Part shown: positions 1 to 4,095 of the stretch, piece by piece
How the letters are laid out: each line of letters begins with the position of its first letter
Position numbering within the stretch: the stretch's first letter is position 1
DNA from: Bacteroidota bacterium
GTDB lineage: Bacteria > Bacteroidota > Bacteroidia > Bacteroidales > FEN-979
Reading direction: 5' to 3'
DNA: 14,255 nucleotides
Assembly (NCBI GenBank): GCA_026391755.1
Contig: JAPLDN010000160.1
Span: 1-14,255 of the forward strand
Notes under the pieces: model-generated
Told to the model about the DNA's origin: nothing
What the model saw: the letters and a program-made list of their open reading frames with translations, nothing else
The model's database searches: none
Made by a program: the position numbers and the translations under genes

Positions 1-129
1 ACCTTTAAACGTGATGAACGCATCCTTCGTTTTCTTACGATCGTTCTCGACAAACATTCTCTTGCTTACAGCGAGAAGAAACGTGCGAAATCAAGAGATA
101 AGAAGAAGGAAAAGGAAGTTCAGGAATAA
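1..129 (+). CDS. rpsF: 30S ribosomal protein bS6, C-terminal part (gene begins before the window)
   Basis: The first 42 codons are open from base 1 and end at TAA 127-129. The translation begins TFKRDERILRFLTIVLDKH and ends in a lysine/glutamate-rich tail (KSRDKKKEKEVQE). The segment KRDERILRFLT is the usual end of the bS6 fold, and rpsR and rplI follow directly, so the assignment is firm although only the last third or so of the protein is present. bS6 binds bS18 on the platform of the small subunit. In Bacteroidia, bS6, bS18 and bS21 have been shown to cover the anti-Shine-Dalgarno end of 16S rRNA; the charged C-terminal tail is the part of this protein that is visible here. The gap to rpsR is 18 bp, indicating one operon. 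Confidence 0.93.
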   Translation, partial: TFKRDERILRFLTIVLDKHSLAYSEKKRAKSRDKKKEKEVQE

Positions 130-147
130 TTTAAAAAATCAGTAAAA

Positions 148-420
148 ATGGCTACACAACAACAAGGCGAAATAAAATATCTAACCCCTATTGCGGTAGA
201 TACCAAAAAGAAGAAATACTGCCGTTTCAAGAAAAGCGGTATTAAGTATATCGATTACAAGGATGCAGACTTCCTGCTCAAGTTTATCAATGAGCAGGGG
301 AAGATCCTTCCCCGCCGTATAACCGGCACCTCGACCAAGTACCAGAGGAAAGTGGCACAGGCCGTGAAACGCGCCCGCCACCTGGCTTTATTACCTTACG
401 TTGCTGACATGTTAAAATAG
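148..420 (+). CDS. rpsR: 30S ribosomal protein bS18
   Basis: A 90-residue basic protein of normal length for bS18. The core is clear: YCRFKKSGIKYIDYKDADFL at about residues 24-43, then the RITGTSTKYQRKVAQAVKRA stretch that contacts 16S rRNA, and the final RHLALLPYV. It assembles with bS6 on the 30S platform. The ATG at 148 is preceded by an A-rich stretch (AAAAAATCAGTAAAA) with no Shine-Dalgarno sequence, as is normal in Bacteroidota. It lies between rpsF and rplI in the conserved order. The stop codon TAG 418-420 shares its last base with a GGAGGG motif that serves rplI. Confidence 0.97.
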   Translation: MATQQQGEIKYLTPIAVDTKKKKYCRFKKSGIKYIDYKDADFLLKFINEQGKILPRRITGTSTKYQRKVAQAVKRARHLALLPYVADMLK

Positions 421-425
421 GAGGG
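420..425 (+). promoter_or_regulatory. Shine-Dalgarno-like GGAGGG in front of rplI
   Basis: GGAGGG starts at the last base of the rpsR stop codon and ends 7 nt before the rplI ATG at 433, which is ideal Shine-Dalgarno spacing. This is unusual because most Bacteroidota genes, including the other genes in this window, have A/T-rich leaders without such a motif. Confidence 0.7.
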
Positions 426-432
426 AAGAACG

Positions 433-882
433 ATGGAAGTTATTTTAAAACAGGATGTTCCCAATTTGGGATATGCGAACGACAAGGTAAATGTTAAACC
501 CGGTTACGCACGTAATTACCTGATCGCAAAAGGGCTTGCAATCAACGCAACTGAGACAAATAAAAAGATCCTTGCCGAGACTATGAAGCAGAGGGCACAT
601 AAGGAAGAGAAGATCTTCAAGAGTGCCGAAGAGCTTGCAAAGGCATTGGGCAATATAACTGTGAAGATAGGCGCTAAGGCTGCCGAGAGCGGAAAGATCT
701 TCGGATCGGTGAACGCCCTCCAGGTTGCCCAGGCTTTAAAGGACCAGTTCAATTTCGAAGTTGACCGCCGCAAGATCCATGTTGACCATGAACATATCAA
801 GGAACTTGGAATCTATAAAGCAAAAGTTACCCTGCATAAGGATCTTCATGTTGAGATCAAGTTCGAGGTGTTTGCTGAATAA
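433..882 (+). CDS. rplI: 50S ribosomal protein bL9
   Basis: At 149 residues this is the full length of bL9. The N-terminal domain carries the family signature as GYANDKVNVKPGYARNYLIA (about residues 13-32). It is followed by the long lysine/glutamate-rich connecting helix (about 42-75) and the C-terminal rRNA-binding domain, with GKIFGSVNALQVAQAL and the end KVTLHKDLHVEIKFEVFAE. The protein binds 23S rRNA near the base of the L1 stalk and reaches out towards neighbouring ribosomes. It starts 12 bp after rpsR, with a GGAGGG motif 7 nt before the ATG. It is the last gene of the rpsF-rpsR-rplI operon; a terminator lies 62 bp downstream. Confidence 0.97.
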   Translation: MEVILKQDVPNLGYANDKVNVKPGYARNYLIAKGLAINATETNKKILAETMKQRAHKEEKIFKSAEELAKALGNITVKIGAKAAESGKIFGSVNALQVAQALKDQFNFEVDRRKIHVDHEHIKELGIYKAKVTLHKDLHVEIKFEVFAE

Positions 883-917
883 TATCTGATATCTGATATC
901 TGATGTCAGATGTCAGA
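883..917 (+). repeat. 7-bp tandem repeat, 3x TATCTGA then 2x TGTCAGA
   Basis: Starting one base after the rplI stop are three perfect copies of TATCTGA (883-903) followed by two copies of TGTCAGA (904-917). The second block is close to an inverted form of the first (TCTGA against TCAGA), so the run can also fold back on itself. It lies between the rplI stop and its terminator and is not part of any credible gene. Confidence 0.85.
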
Positions 918-944
918 TGATGGATCAACAAATTTTTTAACTTT

Positions 945-973
945 ATCCCGGGATCAGATCCGGGATTTTTTTT
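945..973 (+). terminator. Rho-independent terminator after rplI, abutting the next start codon
   Basis: The stem ATCCCGG (945-951) pairs with CCGGGAT (960-966) around an 8-nt loop and runs into eight T residues (966-973). It has the form of a strong intrinsic terminator for the ribosomal operon. The T tract ends exactly at base 973, and the ATG of the RNA methyltransferase gene is 974-976. Confidence 0.85.
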
Positions 974-1783
974 ATGCTTTCAAATAGCCAGGTTAAACAT
1001 ATCAATGCCCTGAAGATCAAGAAGTACAGGGATGAATACAGGGAATTTATTGCCGAGGGCAATACCCTGGTTACCGATTTGATCGAAAGTCAGTACGGGA
1101 TTGCCGGGGTATATGCCGAAAGCCAGTGGATCGTCGCAAACCTGGAACTGATCAGGCGGCGCAATATAGCGGTGTTTGAGGCTGATCCACAAGACATGGA
1201 AAGGATTACTTCACTTACAAGTCCGAGCCCGGTACTGTCTGTTGTTAAGATCCCGCCGGGATACGGTTATACCATAGAAATGCATGATGAGGAGTCGGTT
1301 GAGCGAGTTTTCCCGGGCTTGCAAAATAGCCTCTCCCTTATGCTCGAAAGCATCAGCGATCCCGGGAATTTCGGGACCATGTTAAGGATTGCCGACTGGT
1401 TCGGGATCAGGAATGTCATTTGTTCGGAACAATGCGTGGAATTATACAACCCCAAGGTTGTGCAGGCAAGCATGGGATCGGTGGCAAGAGTAAACGTGGT
1501 TTATACAGATCTTCCGGGGCTGCTTGAAACAATGAAAGGCAGGATGCCTGTTTACGGTACATTTCTGCAGGGTGATCCGGTTTATACCAGGCCACTTGCT
1601 GAGAACGGCATCATCGTCATAGGAAGCGAGGCCCACGGGATCTCAGGGGAACTTGCTCCGTTTGTTACAGACCGCTTGTTTATTCCGTCATTCGGATCAT
1701 CAGGCAACGGTAAAGCCGAATCCCTGAATGCTGCCGTTGCAGCGGCAGTTGTTATCGCCGAGTTCAGGCGCAGGATCATCTGA
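974..1783 (+). CDS. TrmH-family (SPOUT) RNA 2'-O-methyltransferase
   Basis: A 269-residue protein with the TrmH/SpoU architecture. The N-terminal substrate-binding domain (about 1-95) opens with MLSNSQVKHINALKIKKYRD, the usual start for this family in Bacteroidota. The SPOUT domain shows motif 1 as DPGNFGTMLRIADWFG (129-144, with the catalytic-type N and R), a conserved NPKVVQASMGS (159-169), motif 2 as IVIGSEAHGIS (214-224) and motif 3 as ESLNAAVAAA (249-258). Motifs 2 and 3 form the trefoil knot that binds S-adenosylmethionine. It probably methylates a ribose in rRNA or tRNA; the exact nucleotide cannot be read from the sequence, so no rlmB or trmH symbol is given. The start codon directly follows the rplI terminator. 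A weak -7-like TAACTTTA at 938-945 could start a transcript that lacks the left arm of that terminator. Confidence 0.92.
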   Translation: MLSNSQVKHINALKIKKYRDEYREFIAEGNTLVTDLIESQYGIAGVYAESQWIVANLELIRRRNIAVFEADPQDMERITSLTSPSPVLSVVKIPPGYGYTIEMHDEESVERVFPGLQNSLSLMLESISDPGNFGTMLRIADWFGIRNVICSEQCVELYNPKVVQASMGSVARVNVVYTDLPGLLETMKGRMPVYGTFLQGDPVYTRPLAENGIIVIGSEAHGISGELAPFVTDRLFIPSFGSSGNGKAESLNAAVAAAVVIAEFRRRII

Positions 1784-1789
1784 TCCCCT

Positions 1790-1853
1790 CATCCCGCTAT
1801 CCAGTTATCCAGTTATCCAGTTATCCAGTTATCCCGCTATCACGCCATCCCGG
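1790..1853 (+). repeat. 8-bp tandem repeat, eight units, core 4x TATCCAGT
   Basis: Eight consecutive 8-bp units can be laid out: CATCCCGC, four perfect TATCCAGT (1798-1829), TATCCCGC, TATCACGC and CATCCCGG. The outer units share the (C/T)ATCCCGS form, so the array looks like a decayed edge around a recently expanded core. It lies between the RNA methyltransferase stop and the promoter region of the GNAT gene. A short open frame through it (1728-1946) encodes only the repeat and is not a gene. Confidence 0.88.
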
Positions 1854-1862
1854 TTTTCATAC

Positions 1863-1892
1863 ACACTTACTAACAATACCCCCACACTTACC
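1863..1892 (+). promoter_or_regulatory. Direct-repeat pair ACACTTACT-N12-ACACTTACC, putative LytTR-type operator
   Basis: Two 9-mers, ACACTTACT (1863-1871) and ACACTTACC (1884-1892), are separated by exactly 12 bp, giving a 21-bp period of two helical turns. The same 9-mer with the same 21-bp period occurs upstream of the T9SS cargo gene at 3951-4001. Nine-bp half-sites with 12-13 bp spacers are the known layout for LytTR DNA-binding domains; the AgrA half-site ACAGTTAAG matches at 6 of 9 positions. A degenerate third copy (GCAATTACT) lies at 1904-1912. No regulator gene is visible in the window. Confidence 0.55.
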
Positions 1893-1901
1893 TTTTTGAG
1901 C

Positions 1902-1932
1902 TTGCAATTACTCTACTGCAGGAATAAATTAG
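1902..1932 (+). promoter_or_regulatory. Putative Bacteroidota promoter for the GNAT-like gene
   Basis: TTG at 1902-1904 is followed after 20 bp by TAAATTAG (1925-1932), one mismatch from the -7 consensus TAnnTTTG. The 20-bp gap is the same as in the better promoter at 4001-4031. Transcription would start near 1939, leaving a leader of about 57 nt before the ATG at 1996. The direct repeats at 1863-1892 end 9 bp upstream of the TTG, a position suited to an activator. Confidence 0.4.
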
Positions 1933-1995
1933 CAGAAAATTCATAATCTGGATATAAACAGACAAAGGAATTTAGCACATTCAAAAAAAGGAACA

Positions 1996-2508
1996 ATGAG
2001 TACTCCGAATAATGGCCCATGGCAGATCACCCCGGTAATAAGAGATAAGGACTTTCTTGATATGAAAGAGCTTTCGATAGAATTTGCAACCGCAATGGAT
2101 TTTGAGCTGGATTACCAGCAATTGCTTCGTGAATCGGCTTCGATCAGGGAGATCTATAAAATGCCGAAAGGTGTTGGATTTCTGCTTAAATCCAACAACC
2201 AGAGCATCGGCTTTATAGCATTGAAAAAAGCGAACTATAATACTGTTGAGATAAAGAAATTCTATGTAAGGTCATCGACGGCATTCCTGAAATGGAGCAA
2301 TAATTTACTCGAAGTTGCTGTCGATTGGGCCATGCAGTCAAATTTTAAGAAGATCAGGGTTGAACCTGCAGCGACACATCCTTCCCTGAAGAAACTCTAT
2401 CAGGAAGTTGATTTCAGGGAGAAATTCATCCGCGATGAAACTTCATCTCAGCTCGTGAAAGTATTGGAAAAAGCCTTGGTGAGCGTTCCCGAGTATTTTC
2501 AGCTGTAG
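1996..2508 (+). CDS. Divergent GNAT-fold (acetyltransferase-like) protein
   Basis: A 170-residue soluble protein without a signal peptide. The order of elements resembles the GNAT fold: an N-terminal helical part (DKDFLDMKELSIEFATAMDF), strands around GVGFLLKSNNQSIGFIALKK (about 55-75) and VEIKKFYVRSS (about 81-91), a long helix NNLLEVAVDWAMQ, then KKIRVEPAATHPSLKKLYQEVDFRE (about 115-140), which resembles the usual ending where a helix precedes the gFre strand. The acetyl-CoA pyrophosphate loop (R/Q-x-x-G-x-G/A) expected after the FYVR strand is not recognisable; RSSTAFLK lies there instead. It may therefore be an inactive or unusual family member, and no substrate can be suggested. It is probably transcribed from the promoter at 1902-1932 and may be co-transcribed with the plug gene 49 bp downstream. 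Confidence 0.72.
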   Translation: MSTPNNGPWQITPVIRDKDFLDMKELSIEFATAMDFELDYQQLLRESASIREIYKMPKGVGFLLKSNNQSIGFIALKKANYNTVEIKKFYVRSSTAFLKWSNNLLEVAVDWAMQSNFKKIRVEPAATHPSLKKLYQEVDFREKFIRDETSSQLVKVLEKALVSVPEYFQL

Positions 2509-2514
2509 AAATTG

Positions 2515-2522
2515 TACATTTG
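2515..2522 (+). promoter_or_regulatory. -7 promoter element TACATTTG for the T9SS plug gene
   Basis: TACATTTG matches TAnnTTTG perfectly and lies 6 bp after the GNAT stop. Transcription would begin near 2529, giving a leader of about 29 nt before the ATG at 2558. No TTG is found 19-20 bp upstream, so this may be a weak or secondary start within an operon. Confidence 0.45.
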
Positions 2523-2557
2523 CCGGGTACAAGGCATGAACATTTCTTATCCGGCTC

Positions 2558-3838
2558 ATGAGAAATATTTCTTTCTTTTTAATTCCGTCATTTCTTGCCA
2601 TCTCAGGCAGCATCTGCCACGCAGGCGGTTTCCCTAATGAAAATGTAACCTACGATCCGGGAATACATACGGTTCAACTGTACAAGCAGGGCTTCGAATT
2701 GTCTTCCCCCATATTCCAGCTGAACTCAACTGAAAAACTGGCTCTCGATTTTGATGACCTGGATGTGCAGTCAAAGGCGTATAAATATACAATCAGACAT
2801 TGCGAAGCCGACTGGACCACGTCTTCAGAACTCAGTCCTTCGGAGTATATCAGCGGATACACTGAAGAGAATATCAATGATTTTCAGTATTCCATCAATA
2901 CTACCATCAGGTATGTGCATTATTCCGCAAATTTCCCTTCGACGAACATGGCCCCGAAGATATCAGGGAACTATTTGCTGATTGTATATGACGACGATCC
3001 GGCCAACCCCGTGTTTACACGGAGATTTATGGTTGTTGAAGTCTCCAATATCACAATTGAAGGATCTGTGCAGCAGGGGTCGAAAACCGATGAGCATCTG
3101 ACAAAGCAGCAGATAGATTTTGTAGTGAGGTTGAACGGATTCAGGGTAACGGATCTGAAGCGTGAGTTAAAAGTTGTTGTCCAGCAGGATGACCGTTGGG
3201 ATAACGCCTTGGTTAACATCTATCCGAGATTTGTTAGGGGCGACGAACTGGATTACCGTTATGACGAAAACAATGTATTTAACGGGGGCAGTCCGTACCG
3301 CAACTTTGATATTAAAAGCCTCATTTACCAGACCGAGCGGATTGATAAAATTTTTTATGACACTGTGAACCAGGTGCTTTTGCTGGAAGACAAACCCAGG
3401 ACCTATAAGAACTATGTTTACAATAAGGATATTGGTGGAAGGTATCTCATTAAAAATGAAGTCAATGCAACGAATCTTAATATTGAATCCGACTATGCCC
3501 TGGTGCATTTTTTCCTTCCCTTTCCTGTGAAGTTCACCGATGGGGATTTTTATCTTATCGGAGCTCTTACAAACTGGAGGATGGATGCACAGAGCAGGCT
3601 GCACTTCAATGATACCGCGAGACGCTATGAGATCAGTCTTTTCGTGAAACAAGGGTATTATAATTATATTTACGTCATCTTAAAGAAAGGTAAAACGGTG
3701 GGGGATGAATCCCTGGTTGAAGGCAATCACTGGGAGACTCCGCATATGTATACCGTTTACGTGTATTACCGGCCTGGAGCTGCCCAGTGCGATAAGCTGA
3801 TCGCTGTACAGAATATTAACTCAATTCAGCAGAATTAA
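2558..3838 (+). CDS. Type IX secretion system plug protein (formerly DUF5103)
   Basis: A 426-residue secreted protein of the usual family length. It begins with a signal peptide (MRNISFFLIPSFLAISGSICHA). The first domain shows the family hallmarks YTIRHCEADWTTSSELSPSE (about 77-96), then FQYSINTTIRYVHYSANFP (about 109-127) and SGNYLLIVYDDD (136-147). A linker region (about 165-310) follows. The C-terminal beta-sandwich reads GDFYLIGALTNW (329-340) ... YEISLFVKQGYYNYIYV (about 357-373), resembling a CBM48/AMPK-type glycan-binding fold. In Flavobacterium johnsoniae this family caps the periplasmic side of the giant SprA translocon in its resting state, so the protein is expected in the periplasm. 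The next gene encodes a T9SS cargo protein, which fits. There is no clear terminator after it; a C8T8 homopolymer lies at 3916-3931. Confidence 0.9.
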   Translation: MRNISFFLIPSFLAISGSICHAGGFPNENVTYDPGIHTVQLYKQGFELSSPIFQLNSTEKLALDFDDLDVQSKAYKYTIRHCEADWTTSSELSPSEYISGYTEENINDFQYSINTTIRYVHYSANFPSTNMAPKISGNYLLIVYDDDPANPVFTRRFMVVEVSNITIEGSVQQGSKTDEHLTKQQIDFVVRLNGFRVTDLKRELKVVVQQDDRWDNALVNIYPRFVRGDELDYRYDENNVFNGGSPYRNFDIKSLIYQTERIDKIFYDTVNQVLLLEDKPRTYKNYVYNKDIGGRYLIKNEVNATNLNIESDYALVHFFLPFPVKFTDGDFYLIGALTNWRMDAQSRLHFNDTARRYEISLFVKQGYYNYIYVILKKGKTVGDESLVEGNHWETPHMYTVYVYYRPGAAQCDKLIAVQNINSIQQN

Positions 3839-3950
3839 TCTTCCTTCAAGGTTATAGGATTCTCTATTTGCTAAATTTACTCTGTTGGTAGGTGATAAGG
3901 GGACTGTCATGGCCGCCCCCCCCTTTTTTTTGTCAGCAATAATTATTTTC

Positions 3951-4001
3951 ACACTTACCTTAAAAATAGCTACACTTACCAAATTTATATACACACATAC
4001 T
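3951..4001 (+). promoter_or_regulatory. Three phased direct repeats (ACACTTACC, 21-bp period), putative LytTR-type operator
   Basis: ACACTTACC at 3951-3959 and 3972-3980 are identical and separated by 12 bp. A third, degenerate copy ACACATACT follows at 3993-4001, again exactly 21 bp on. The same 9-mer with the same period lies upstream of the GNAT/plug pair at 1863-1892. Nine-bp half-sites with 12-bp spacers fit LytTR-family response regulators. The last copy touches the TTG of the promoter. The repeats are seen directly; the regulator is inferred. Confidence 0.6.
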
Positions 4002-4031
4002 TGCATAGTTTAAAATCTTGTTTTATATTTG
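4001..4031 (+). promoter_or_regulatory. Bacteroidota promoter of the T9SS cargo gene
   Basis: TTG (4001-4003), a 20-bp gap and TATATTTG (4024-4031), a perfect TAnnTTTG. The predicted start is near 4038, leaving a leader of about 58 nt that opens with an A/T-rich hairpin (4039-4060). Confidence 0.7.
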
Positions 4032-4038
4032 TATAATC

Positions 4039-4060
4039 GAAAAAGTGTATAAACTTTTTT
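4039..4060 (+). promoter_or_regulatory. Hairpin at the predicted 5' end of the cargo mRNA
   Basis: AAAAAGT (4040-4046) pairs perfectly with ACTTTTT (4053-4059) around a 6-nt loop; G4039 and T4060 can add a wobble pair. It begins within a base or two of the transcription start predicted from the promoter at 4001-4031. It could protect the 5' end of the transcript, but it is all A/U apart from the closing pair and may be weak. Confidence 0.4.
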
Positions 4061-4095
4061 CATAATTAAATATGAAATTTTAAACCATCAATCAT

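Noticed and set aside
883..1853. The two tandem arrays as a CRISPR array
   Set aside because: Units of 7 and 8 bp with no spacers and no cas genes.
1728..1946. 72-residue + strand frame through the 8-bp repeat
   Set aside because: It starts inside the RNA methyltransferase gene in another frame and its middle is only translated tandem repeat (SSYPVIQLSSYP); no protein-like signal.
2522..2555. GCCGG ... CCGGC possible stem before the plug gene
   Set aside because: Five-bp arms with a 24-nt loop, and the left arm would lie upstream of the predicted transcription start.
3167..3652. 161-residue - strand frame opposite the plug gene
   Set aside because: Antisense shadow of a well-supported gene; no domain or promoter.
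3897..3931. AAGGGG ... CCCCTT followed by T run as a terminator for the plug gene
   Set aside because: Only a 6-bp stem with a 17-nt loop inside a homopolymer; too weak to call, reported only as a homopolymer observation.
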